DNA from: Streptomyces antibioticus
GTDB lineage: Bacteria > Actinomycetota > Actinomycetes > Streptomycetales > Streptomycetaceae
Direction: 5' to 3'
DNA: 64,000 nucleotides
NCBI RefSeq assembly: GCF_002019855.1
Contig: NZ_CM007717.1
Span: 5,629,798-5,693,797, forward strand
Part shown: piece after piece, positions 51,416 through 59,074 of the stretch
How the letters are laid out: each line of letters opens with the position of its first letter
Numbering within the stretch: the first letter of the stretch is position 1
Notes under the pieces: model-generated
Databases searched by the model: none
Seen by the model: only the letters and a program-made list of their open reading frames with translations
Told to the model about the DNA's origin: nothing
Program-made: the position numbers and the translations under genes

Positions 51416-52180
51416 TCAGTCGGTGGGCCGCTTCAGACGCGCCACGAACTTGTAACGGTCGCCCCGGTACACCGAGCGCACCCACTCCACCGGCTTGCCG
51501 TCCTTGTCCAGCGAGTGCCGGGAGAGCATCAGCATCGGCAGACCGACGTCGGTGCCCAGCAGACCGGCCTCGCGCGGGGTGGCCAGCGAGGTCTCGATGG
51601 TCTCCTCGGCCTCGGCGAGATGGACGTCGTAGACCTCGGCGAGGGCGGTGTAGAGCGAGGTGTACTTCACCAGGGACCTGCGCAGCGCGGGGAAGCGCTT
51701 CGCGGAGAGATGGGTGGTCTCGATCGCCATCGGCTCGCCGTTGGCCATGCGCAGCCGCTCGATGCGCAGCACCCGGCCGCCGGCGGTGATGTCGAGCAGT
51801 CCGGCGAGGGTGTCGTCGGCGGTGATGTAGCCGACGTCCAGGAGCTGCGAGGTGGGTTCGAGACCCTGGGCGCGCATGTCCTCGGTGTAGGAGGTGAGTT
51901 GGAGCGCCTGGGAGACCTTCGGCTTGGCGACGAACGTGCCCTTGCCCTGGATGCGCTCCAGACGGCCCTCGACGACCAGTTCCTGGAGGGCCTGGCGGAC
52001 GGTGGTGCGGGAGGTGTCGAACTCGGCGGCCAGGGTGCGCTCCGGCGGGACCGGCGTGCCGGGCGCCTGGGTCTCCGTCATGTCGAGCAGATGCTTCTTC
52101 AGCCGGTAGTACTTGGGCACACGCGCGGTACGGACGGTCGCCCCACCCTCGTTCTCCGCACTGCTGACGTCGGTGCTCAT
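51416..52180 (-). CDS. dasR: GntR/HutC-family global regulator DasR
   Basis: 254 residues: a GntR winged helix (PPERTLAAEFDTSRTTVRQALQELVVEGRLERIQGKGTF) and a UTRA/HutC effector domain that senses glucosamine-6-phosphate. In Streptomyces DasR controls chitin/GlcNAc use, development and antibiotics. It is divergent from dasA. Length and neighbours match S. coelicolor. A DasR-type operator overlaps its own apparent promoter (52325-52339), so autoregulation is likely. Confidence 0.97.
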   Translation of the reverse strand: MSTDVSSAENEGGATVRTARVPKYYRLKKHLLDMTETQAPGTPVPPERTLAAEFDTSRTTVRQALQELVVEGRLERIQGKGTFVAKPKVSQALQLTSYTEDMRAQGLEPTSQLLDVGYITADDTLAGLLDITAGGRVLRIERLRMANGEPMAIETTHLSAKRFPALRRSLVKYTSLYTALAEVYDVHLAEAEETIETSLATPREAGLLGTDVGLPMLMLSRHSLDKDGKPVEWVRSVYRGDRYKFVARLKRPTD

Positions 52181-52324
52181 GGCCTGCCTTCCCGGCTCCT
52201 GGTGCCGAAATGGCCGACACCCCGTCGGCCGCGCCTCACATCGTGGCACGGCTCGGTACGCGCGGGGTCCCGTGTGGGTGACCTCGCACGCCCGTGATCT
52301 CCTCTGTATACCTTCACGCCCGCC

Positions 52325-52339
52325 CTTGGTCTAGTCCAG
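52325..52339. promoter_or_regulatory. DasR-responsive element at the dasR promoter
   Basis: CTTGGTCTAGTCCAGG-type site matching ACTGGTCTAGACCAGT well. On the minus strand it coincides with the -35 position of a promoter whose -10 is TATACA (52310-52305). Confidence 0.65.
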
Positions 52340-52483
52340 GATTCCGCTTCCGGGGCCGGTGGGAGGCCCGGTGGTACACCCGCGCGCGAGCGGCCGTCCA
52401 TGGTCCGTTCCGGTGGCCGAAAAACGAAAAGTCCCTGCATATCGCGGTCGCGTAACGGACGGTTCAACCGCGCTCGCACACCC

Positions 52484-52534
52484 TTGACAGCCCTATTGGT
52501 CTGAGCCAAGCTCCCGGTACTGGTCTACACCAAT
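52484..52534 (+). promoter_or_regulatory. dasA promoter with two DasR-responsive elements
   Basis: -35 TTGACA (52484-52489). The first element ATTGGTCTGAGCCAAG (52495-52510) fills the spacer and -10 area (CAAGCT). The second, ACTGGTCTACACCAAT (52519-52534), lies just downstream and would block early elongation. The rest of the 445-bp dasR-dasA intergenic region holds no further gene that I can see. Confidence 0.85.
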
Positions 52535-52625
52535 GGTCCAGGTCCTGGCCCCACGGACGGTACGCGTTGACGCTCGACCGCGGCGGGGAGGCAGGGGGGT
52601 TTGTGGCATCCCTGAGGAGGGTGGC

Positions 52626-53903
52626 GTGAAGCGCAAGCTGATAGCCGCGATCGGTATCGCGGGCATGATGGTCTCCATCGCGGCGTGCGGGGACAGTGGC
52701 AGCGGGGACTCGAAGGGGTCCGACGCCAAGGAACTGACGGTCTGGCTGACCGTCGACGCCCAGAACAACTGGCCCGAGCTGGTCAAGGCCGCCGACGCGG
52801 CGGTGCAGAAGAAGCACCCCGGCGTCAAGATCAACCACGAGTACTACGGCTGGCCGGACAAGAACGCCAAGCTCGACGCGGTGCTCGCCACCGACAAGGC
52901 CCCCGACGTGGTCGAGATGGGCAACACCGAGATGCTCGGCTACATGGTCAAGGGAGCCTTCGCGCCCCTGGACGCCTCGAAGTTCGAGAACTCCGACGCC
53001 TGGCTGGACGGCCTCGAGGCTTCGGTGACCTACGAGGACAAGACCTACGGCGTCCCCTACTACGCCGGCGGCCGCGTGGGCAACTGGCGCAAGGACGTCT
53101 TCGCCGCCGCGGGCGTCAAGGCCGCGCCGAAGACCTACGCCGAGCTGACCGCGGCCCTGGACAAGGTGCAGAAGAAGGAGGGCGACAAGTTCTCCGCCTG
53201 GTACCAGCCCACCCGTGACTGGTACGCGGCCATGTCCTTCGTCTACGACGCCGGCGGCTCCATCGCCACCGAGTCGGGCGGCCAGTGGAAGGCCAACCTG
53301 TCCTCGCCGGAGTCCCTCAAGGGCCTCACCGAGTACAAGAAGGTCGTCGACTCCTACATGCACGGCGACAAGACCAAGGACGAGTCCGACCGTTACATCG
53401 TCTACGGCCAGGGCAAGTCCGGCATGATCTTCGGCGCGGCCTGGGAGGGCGCGACCGCCGCCGACCCGAAGAACGACAAGACCGGCAAGCTCAAGGACAA
53501 CCTGGAGAACTTCGTCATGCCGGGTCCGTCCGGCAAGAACCTCCCGGTGTTCCTGGGCGGCTCCGACCTCGCCGTCCCGGTGAAGTCGGACGCGCAGGAC
53601 CTCGCCGCCGAGTGGATCGCCGCGTTCACCGGCAAGGAAGGCCAGAAGGGCCTGATGGCCAAGGGCAACCTGCCCAACAACCTGACCGACCTCGCCTCCC
53701 TCAAGAACGACCCGGCCACCGTCGTCCCGGCCACCGCGGCTGAGTCGAGCTGGTTCGTCCCGATGGCGCCCGGCTGGGGCCAGGTCGAGAAGGCCCAGGT
53801 GCTCCAGACCATGCTCCAGAGCATCGGCACCGGCAAGAAGTCCGTCGAGGACGCCGCGAAGGAAGCGGACGCCGCGATCGACAAGGTCATCAACACCAAG
53901 TGA
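52626..53903 (+). CDS. dasA: Chitobiose/GlcNAc ABC transporter binding lipoprotein DasA
   Basis: 425-residue extracellular solute-binding lipoprotein. A signal peptide ends in the lipobox SIAAC (Cys about 21), and the body has the family-1 binding-protein pattern (VVEMGNTEMLGYMVKGAFAPLD, YGVPYYAGGRVGNWRKD, EWIAAFTGKEGQKG). In S. coelicolor it binds N,N'-diacetylchitobiose. GTG 52626 follows GAGGAGGGT. It is first of dasABCD, controlled by two DasR sites. A long hairpin after the stop probably lowers expression of the permease genes relative to dasA. Confidence 0.95.
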   Translation: MKRKLIAAIGIAGMMVSIAACGDSGSGDSKGSDAKELTVWLTVDAQNNWPELVKAADAAVQKKHPGVKINHEYYGWPDKNAKLDAVLATDKAPDVVEMGNTEMLGYMVKGAFAPLDASKFENSDAWLDGLEASVTYEDKTYGVPYYAGGRVGNWRKDVFAAAGVKAAPKTYAELTAALDKVQKKEGDKFSAWYQPTRDWYAAMSFVYDAGGSIATESGGQWKANLSSPESLKGLTEYKKVVDSYMHGDKTKDESDRYIVYGQGKSGMIFGAAWEGATAADPKNDKTGKLKDNLENFVMPGPSGKNLPVFLGGSDLAVPVKSDAQDLAAEWIAAFTGKEGQKGLMAKGNLPNNLTDLASLKNDPATVVPATAAESSWFVPMAPGWGQVEKAQVLQTMLQSIGTGKKSVEDAAKEADAAIDKVINTK

Positions 53904-53909
53904 CCTGAC

Positions 53910-53954
53910 GGCGGGGCCCCACCACCCGGTTCCCCACCGGGCGGGGGCCCCGCC
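53910..53954 (+). terminator. Intercistronic hairpin between dasA and dasB
   Basis: Outer stem GGCGGGGCCCC / GGGGCCCCGCC (11 bp) and inner stem CCCGGT / ACCGGG. It is very stable, has no U-tract, and sits seven bases after the dasA stop, typical of a partial terminator or 3' stabiliser in binding-protein operons. Confidence 0.7.
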
Positions 53955-53989
53955 TCCCTACGACCGAGGGACCGCTGAGGAGCGCGCGG

Positions 53990-54979
53990 ATGAGTGCCGC
54001 AGACACGACCACCCCTGCCAAGGTGCCGCCGACGCGGCCGTCACCCCCACCCCGGGCCGACGTGAGAAAGCCACCGCGACGGCGCGGCGAGGCCGGCGCC
54101 GGCACGCCCTGGCTGCTGCTCGCGCCCTGTCTGCTGGTCCTGGCGCTGGTGATGGGCTATCCGCTGGTCCGCCTGGTCACCCTGTCCTTCCAGAAGTTCG
54201 GCCAGTCCCAGCTCTGGGGCTTCCAGCCCGCCGAGTCCGTCGGCTTCGACAACTTCGCGCAGGTGCTGGGCGACACCGAGTTCTGGCAGGTCGTGGTCCG
54301 CACGATCGTCTTCGCCGCCGGCTGTGTGATCCTCACGATGGTCATCGGCATGCTGATCGCGCTGCTCCTCCAGCGGGTCTCCGGCTGGGTGAAGATCCTG
54401 GTCAACATCGCCCTGGTGGCGAGCTGGGGCATGCCGATCATCGTCGCCACCACGGTCTTCAAGTGGCTGTTCGACTCCGACTACGGCATCCTCAACGCGG
54501 TCCTGTCCCGGCTCCCCGGGGTCGATCTGATCGGCCACAACTGGTTCGCCAGCGGACCGCAGGGCCTCGCCGTCATCATGCTCCTGGTGATCTGGGGCGC
54601 GGTGCCCTTCGTGGTGATCACCCTCAGCGCCGGACTCACCCAGGTCCCCGCCGAATTGGAGGAGGCCGCCCGCCTCGACGGCGCCGGCGCCTGGGGCGTC
54701 TTCCGGTACGTCACCCTGCCCATCCTCAAGCCGATCATCGTGATGCTCACGACCCTGTCGGTCATCTGGGACATGGGCGTCTTCCCGCAGGTCTTCGTGA
54801 TGCGCAACGGCCACCCGGAGCCCGAGTTCCAGCTTCTGACGACGTACTCCTACGACCGTGCCTTCGTCGTCAACGACTACAGCCAGGGCTCCGCGATCGC
54901 CCTGATCACGGTGCTGCTGCTGCTCGGGGTGGTCGCCGTCTACATGCGCCAGATGCTGAAGATCGGAGAGGTCGAATGA
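53990..54979 (+). CDS. dasB: Chitobiose ABC transporter permease DasB
   Basis: 329-residue MalF-type permease. A Pro/Arg-rich cytoplasmic N-terminus precedes six membrane segments and the EAA loop (ELEEAARLDGAGAWGVFRYVTLPILKP) that contacts the ATPase. ATG 53990 has GGAG upstream. It overlaps dasC by ATGA. No ATPase gene is present; in Streptomyces the shared MsiK serves, encoded elsewhere. Confidence 0.94.
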   Translation: MSAADTTTPAKVPPTRPSPPPRADVRKPPRRRGEAGAGTPWLLLAPCLLVLALVMGYPLVRLVTLSFQKFGQSQLWGFQPAESVGFDNFAQVLGDTEFWQVVVRTIVFAAGCVILTMVIGMLIALLLQRVSGWVKILVNIALVASWGMPIIVATTVFKWLFDSDYGILNAVLSRLPGVDLIGHNWFASGPQGLAVIMLLVIWGAVPFVVITLSAGLTQVPAELEEAARLDGAGAWGVFRYVTLPILKPIIVMLTTLSVIWDMGVFPQVFVMRNGHPEPEFQLLTTYSYDRAFVVNDYSQGSAIALITVLLLLGVVAVYMRQMLKIGEVE

Positions 54980-55812
54980 GCACGGTTTCCACCCCGGGGC
55001 GGTCCAAGCTCGGCTGGAACCTCGTCGGACTCCTCGTCTTCGTCGTCGCCGGCTTCCCCGTCTACTGGATGCTCAACACGGCGTTCAAACCGGCGAAGGA
55101 CGCCATCGACCCCGACCCGAGCCTGCTGCCGACCGGCATGACGTTCTCCAACTTCGGGCGCGCGCTGGACATCGCCGACTTCTGGGGCCCGGTCTGGCGC
55201 AGCCTGGTCGTCTCCATGACGGTCGTCGTGATCGGCATCGTCATCGGACTGCTCGCGGCCCTCGCCATCTCCCGGTTCGCCTTCCGCGGCCGCAAGATCG
55301 TGATCGTGGGCATCCTCGCCGTCCAGATGGTCCCGCTGGTCGCCATGATCATCCCGGTCTTCCTGCTGCTCAACGACCTGAACCAGTACGACCGGCTGTC
55401 CGGCCTGATCATCACGTACCTGACCTTCGTCCTGCCCTTCACGGTGTGGACCCTGCGCGGCTTCATCGTCAACATCCCGAAGGAGCTGGAGGAGGCCGCG
55501 ATGGTCGACGGCTGCACCCGCACCGGCGCCTTCGTCCGGGTCGTCTTCCCGCTGCTGGCCCCCGGCATGGTCGCGACCTCCGTCTACGCCTTCATCCAGG
55601 CGTGGAACGAGTACCTCTACGCCCTGATGCTGCTCAGCCAGAAGAACCAGACGGCGACCGTGTGGCTCGGCAACTTCACCACCAAGCACGGCACCGAGTA
55701 CGCCCCGATGATGGCCGGCGCCACCCTGATGGCCGTTCCGATCGTCGCCCTGTTCCTCCTCGTCCAGCGCAAGATGGCCGCGGGTCTCACCGCGGGCGCC
55801 GTGAAGGGATGA
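54976..55812 (+). CDS. dasC: Chitobiose ABC transporter permease DasC
   Basis: 278-residue MalG-type permease with six membrane segments and EAA loop (ELEEAAMVDGCTRTGAFVRVVFPLLAPG). It is coupled to dasB (ATGA). Seven bases separate its stop from the dasD ATG. Confidence 0.94.
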   Translation: MSTVSTPGRSKLGWNLVGLLVFVVAGFPVYWMLNTAFKPAKDAIDPDPSLLPTGMTFSNFGRALDIADFWGPVWRSLVVSMTVVVIGIVIGLLAALAISRFAFRGRKIVIVGILAVQMVPLVAMIIPVFLLLNDLNQYDRLSGLIITYLTFVLPFTVWTLRGFIVNIPKELEEAAMVDGCTRTGAFVRVVFPLLAPGMVATSVYAFIQAWNEYLYALMLLSQKNQTATVWLGNFTTKHGTEYAPMMAGATLMAVPIVALFLLVQRKMAAGLTAGAVKG

Positions 55813-55819
55813 CGCCCCG

Positions 55820-57301
55820 ATGACGACCATCACCAGCGGCACCGACACGCTCACCCGGGACGCCCTGACCGTCCTCCAGCCCGGCTTCCCGGGCACCACC
55901 GCCCCCGACTGGCTGCTGCGCCGCCTGGGCGAGGGCCTGGCCTCGGTCGGCCTGTTCGGCCGCAACATCGCCTCCGCGGAGCAACTCGCCGCCCTCACCG
56001 CACAGTTGCGGGCCGAGCGGGACGACGTCCTGGTCGCCATCGACGAGGAGGGCGGTGACGTCACCCGTCTGGAGGTGCGCACCGGCTCCTCCTTCCCCGG
56101 CAACCACGCGCTGGGCGCGGTGGACGACGTGGACCTGACCCGCCGGGTCGCCCACGAGCTGGGCCGCCGGCTCGCCGAGTGCGGGGTCAACCTCAACTGG
56201 GCCCCGTCGGCCGACGTGAACTCCAACCCGGCCAACCCGGTGATCGGCGTCCGCTCCTTCGGGCCCGACACCGACCTGGTCGCCCGGCACACCGCCGCCT
56301 ATGTCACCGGCCTCCAGGCCGCCGGCGTGGCCGCCTGCACCAAGCACTTCCCCGGCCACGGCGACACGGCCGTCGACTCCCACCACGCGCTGCCGCGCAT
56401 CGACGTCCCGGCGGACGTCCTCTCCGCGCGCGAGCTGGTCCCGTTCCGCGCGGCCATCGGCGCCGGCAGCCGGGCGGTCATGAGCGCCCACATCCTGGTC
56501 CCGGCCCTGGACCCGGTCCACCCGGCGACCCTGTCCCGCCGCATCCTCACCGGCCTGCTGCGCGAGGAACTCGGCTACGACGGCCTGATCGTCACCGACG
56601 GCATGGAGATGCAGGCCATCGCCGGCACCTACGGCATCGAGCGCGGCAGCGTCCTCGCCATCGCCGCGGGCGCCGACGCCATCTGCGTGGGCGGCGGCCT
56701 CGCCGACGACGAGACGGTACGGCGGCTGCGCGACGCCCTCACCGCCGCGGTCCGCGCCGGTGACCTGCCCGAGGAGCGGCTCGCCGACGCGGCGCGGCGG
56801 GTGCGGGAGCTGGCCGGCTGGGCCGCCTCGGCGCCCACCGCCGCCGACGGGGCCGAGCCGGAGGTCGGTCTGACCGCCGCCCGCCGGGCGCTGCGCGTCA
56901 CCGGCGCCGAGGGCTTCGCCCCGCTCACCGAGGCGCCCTACGTCGCCGCGCTCGCCCCGGTCGCGAACATCGCCGTCGGTGACGAGACCCCGTGGGGCGT
57001 GGCCGCGGAACTGGCCCGGCTGCTGCCGGGAACGGCGACGGGCAGCTTCACCGGCGAGGACGCGGGCCACGCGGCGCTGGCCGCGGCGGGGGAGCGTCGT
57101 CTCGTGGTGGTCGTCCGAGACGAACACCGCCACCCCTGGATGGCGGCGGCCCTCGACACCCTGCTCGCGGCCCGCCCGGACACCGTTGTCGTCGAGATGG
57201 GCGTCCCGCAGGCCCCACCGCGCGGCGCCCTGCACGTGGCCACCCACGGCGCGGCCCAGGTCTGCGGCCGCGCGGCGGCGGAGGTCCTGATCGGGGGGTA
57301 G
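55820..57301 (+). CDS. dasD: Beta-N-acetylglucosaminidase DasD (GH3)
   Basis: 493-residue family-3 glycosidase expected to split chitobiose to GlcNAc. It has the NagZ-type motif K175-HFPGHGDT with its catalytic His-Asp, and the nucleophile D260 in VTDGMEM. There is no signal peptide, so it acts in the cytoplasm on imported disaccharide. The last 80 nt of the gene occur again, decayed, twice downstream (57415-57509 and 57633-57680). Confidence 0.93.
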   Translation: MTTITSGTDTLTRDALTVLQPGFPGTTAPDWLLRRLGEGLASVGLFGRNIASAEQLAALTAQLRAERDDVLVAIDEEGGDVTRLEVRTGSSFPGNHALGAVDDVDLTRRVAHELGRRLAECGVNLNWAPSADVNSNPANPVIGVRSFGPDTDLVARHTAAYVTGLQAAGVAACTKHFPGHGDTAVDSHHALPRIDVPADVLSARELVPFRAAIGAGSRAVMSAHILVPALDPVHPATLSRRILTGLLREELGYDGLIVTDGMEMQAIAGTYGIERGSVLAIAAGADAICVGGGLADDETVRRLRDALTAAVRAGDLPEERLADAARRVRELAGWAASAPTAADGAEPEVGLTAARRALRVTGAEGFAPLTEAPYVAALAPVANIAVGDETPWGVAAELARLLPGTATGSFTGEDAGHAALAAAGERRLVVVVRDEHRHPWMAAALDTLLAARPDTVVVEMGVPQAPPRGALHVATHGAAQVCGRAAAEVLIGG

Positions 57302-57323
57302 GACCTGCCGCGGCTGTGAGGAA

Positions 57324-57358
57324 GGCGCCGACTTCCCCTTCGAGGGGCGGTCGGCGCC
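57324..57358 (+). terminator. Terminator of dasABCD
   Basis: GGCGCCGAC / GTCGGCGCC with inner CCCC/GGGG pairing, 22 nt after the dasD stop. Similar hairpins recur with each downstream dasD remnant. Confidence 0.8.
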
Positions 57359-57414
57359 TCTCTGCGTGTGGGTGCTTCTCTTTTTTTTGGGGGGGGGGCT
57401 GGTCGGGGGCGTGG

Positions 57415-57509
57415 CGCGTCCCGCCGGAGGCGGCGCCCTGCACCTGGCCACCCATGGCGGGGCGCAGATCTGTTGGCCGGGCGGCGATGGAGTCCGTGGT
57501 CGGGGGTGT
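57415..57509 (+). pseudogene. Decayed duplicate of the dasD 3' end, copy A
   Basis: Matches the dasD end: CGGCGCCCTGCAC.TGGCCACCCA.GGCG at 57431 onward corresponds to dasD 57223-57301. It reads GALHLATHGGAQIC against dasD GALHVATHGAAQVC, and homology seems to start upstream near 57415. It is preceded by T8 then G10 (57381-57398) and followed by a hairpin of the same GGCGC(C/T) type. The frame is not connected to any start. Confidence 0.75.
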
Positions 57510-57632
57510 CAGGAATCCCGCCGCGGACCGCGCCCTGCGGTGCCCTGAGGTCCGCAGGCGTGCGGAAGGCGCTGGGCTTCCCTCTTCAGGGGGAGGGGCT
57601 GGCTGGCGCCCTTTGCGCGTACGGGCTCTGGG

Positions 57633-57680
57633 GTCCAGGTCTGTGGCCGCACGGCGGCGGAGCAGGTGGTCGGTGGGTAG
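57633..57680 (+). pseudogene. Decayed duplicate of the dasD 3' end, copy B
   Basis: 48 nt that align without gaps to the last 48 nt of dasD (57254-57301), with about 39 identical bases including the final GGGTAG. It reads VQVCGRTAAEQVVGG-stop against AQVCGRAAAEVLIGG-stop. It is again followed by a GGCGCCGGC/GCCGGCGCC hairpin (57703-57731). The remainder of 57302-57804 holds no gene. Confidence 0.8.
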
Positions 57681-57746
57681 CACCCGCTGCGGCGATGCGT
57701 AGGGCGCCGGCTGCCCTTAGGGGCCGGCGCCTGCCGTGGTCATGCG

Positions 57747-57785
57747 GAAGGCGCCGGCTTCCCCCGTGGGGAGGGCGGCGCCTTC
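57747..57785 (-). terminator. Terminator of nagB
   Basis: GAAGGCGCC / GGCGCCTTC with an inner CCCC/GGGG pairing, 20 nt after the nagB stop. It is strikingly similar to the dasD terminator on the other side of the repeats. Confidence 0.75.
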
Positions 57786-57804
57786 TCGCGTGTGCTCGGG
57801 CGTG

Positions 57805-58590
57805 TCAGATGCCCTGCCACTCCGGCTTGTGGGCGTAGGTGTGGCGGAAGTAGTCGGCCAGCTTCAGCTTGGACGCGGCGGCCTCGTCCACGACGACCGT
57901 GGCGTGCGGGTGGAGCTGGAGTGCGGAGGCGGGGCAGACCGCGGCGACGGGGCCCTCGACGGTGGACGCGACCGCGTCCGCCTTGCCCTCGCCCGTCGCC
58001 AGCAGCACCAGGTGCCGTGCCTCCAGGATCGTCCCGATACCCTGCGTGATCACGTGGTGCGGGACCTGGTCGATGTCACCGTCGAAGAAGCGCGCGTTGT
58101 CGACCCGGGTCTGCTCGGTCAGCGTCTTGATGCGGGTGCGCGAGGCGAGCGAGGAGCACGGCTCGTTGAACCCGATGTGCCCGTCGGTCCCGATGCCCAG
58201 CAACTGCAGGTCCACCCCGCCGGCCGCCGCCAGCGCCGCGTCGTACGCCGCGCAGGCCGCCCGGATGTCCCCGGCGGTGCCGTCCGGCCCCAGGAACGCG
58301 TCCATCCCGATGCCCAGCGGCTCCAGCACCTCACGGCGCAGCACCGAGCGGTAGGACTCGGGGTGGTCGGCGGGCAGGCCCACGTACTCGTCGAGCTGGG
58401 CGATCCGGGCCCGCGAGACGTCCACCTCCCCGGCGCGCACCTTCGCCGTCAGCGCCTCGTACACGGGCAGCGGGGTGGAGCCGGTGGCCACACCGAGCAG
58501 GGCGCCCGGGGTGCCCCGCAGCAGCCGCGCCATGGCCTCGGCGATGAGTTCGCCGCCCGCCGCGGCGTCCGGAACGATGACAACTTCCAC
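57805..58590 (-). CDS. nagB: Glucosamine-6-phosphate deaminase
   Basis: 261 residues: GVATGSTPLPVYEAL (phosphate loop), LDEYVGLP with the catalytic Asp, GIGTDGHIGFNEPCSS, and a late LLATGEGKA. It converts GlcN-6-P to fructose-6-P and ammonia, the last step of GlcNAc use, and so removes the DasR effector. The start is GTG 58590. A DasR element lies 32 bp upstream (58622-58636), as known in S. coelicolor. Confidence 0.96.
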   Translation of the reverse strand: MEVVIVPDAAAGGELIAEAMARLLRGTPGALLGVATGSTPLPVYEALTAKVRAGEVDVSRARIAQLDEYVGLPADHPESYRSVLRREVLEPLGIGMDAFLGPDGTAGDIRAACAAYDAALAAAGGVDLQLLGIGTDGHIGFNEPCSSLASRTRIKTLTEQTRVDNARFFDGDIDQVPHHVITQGIGTILEARHLVLLATGEGKADAVASTVEGPVAAVCPASALQLHPHATVVVDEAAASKLKLADYFRHTYAHKPEWQGI

Positions 58591-58621
58591 GCTGGGCCTG
58601 CCGTTCTGGAGAGACTGCTAT

Positions 58622-58636
58622 GTGGTTTAGACCAAT
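58622..58636. promoter_or_regulatory. DasR-responsive element of nagB
   Basis: GTGGTTTAGACCAAT; the reverse complement ATTGGTCTAAACCAC is a near-perfect DasR operator, just upstream of the nagB start. Confidence 0.85.
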
Positions 58637-58777
58637 CTAGCAGAGGGGGGTGGTTGCGCCAGGGCGCACATTGCCCGCCGTTCCGGCTCCGCACGGGAAC
58701 TCCCACAGGCTAGGCTGCGTTGTGGATACGAGTGCGTACGATCGATCAGACAGTTGCTCCTCCTCATGGACACACCT

Positions 58778-58793
58778 AGTGGTCTAGTCCACA
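58778..58793. promoter_or_regulatory. DasR-responsive element at a plus-strand promoter
   Basis: AGTGGTCTAGTCCACA, an almost fully symmetric DasR operator. On the plus strand it covers the -10 (TAGTGG, 58777-58782) of a promoter with -35 TTGCTC (58754-58759) and a 17-nt spacer. The product would be the RNA at about 58790-58960. Confidence 0.75.
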
Positions 58794-58960
58794 ATGGTCG
58801 GGAGAAGCGAAGCAGTACACGCACCACCGCGAACTTCCGTCTTCCCCGCACAGGAAGGCGGACCGAGGGTCCGGAGCTCTCTGCCCTGACTGCCCCGGCT
58901 CCTCACCTTCGGCCGACGGGACCGCACACCCCGCGGCCGATATTGCTCCGGGCTGCGGTG
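58790..58960 (+). ncRNA. Probable small RNA, scr5239-like
   Basis: A region of about 170 nt between a DasR-covered promoter and an 8-bp hairpin (CCGCGGCC / GGCTGCGG, 58931-58958), without a credible ORF. The position, before the PdtaS-type kinase gene, matches the conserved Streptomyces small RNA scr5239, of about 160 nt, as I recall it. That RNA is known to act on agarase dagA and on metE mRNA. The ends are estimates from sequence only. Confidence 0.5.
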
Positions 58961-59074
58961 CCGGGAGGGTTGAGGGTCCCTCCCAGGCGCCGCGGCCCGC
59001 GGGTGTTTCCGGGCCCGGGTGTTTCGCCCCCGGGTGTTTTAGGCCATGGCCTGACCCGCGGGTACGCTCGCAGC

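Noticed and set aside
57366..57838. Overlapping ORFs after dasD that look protein-like
   Set aside because: They translate decayed copies of the dasD end and terminator hairpins; the local similarity to DasD explains the coding look, and no start signal is present.
58627..58851. Minus-strand 74-codon ORF between nagB and the PdtaS-type kinase
   Set aside because: It overlaps two DasR operators and a likely promoter; composition and start context are poor.
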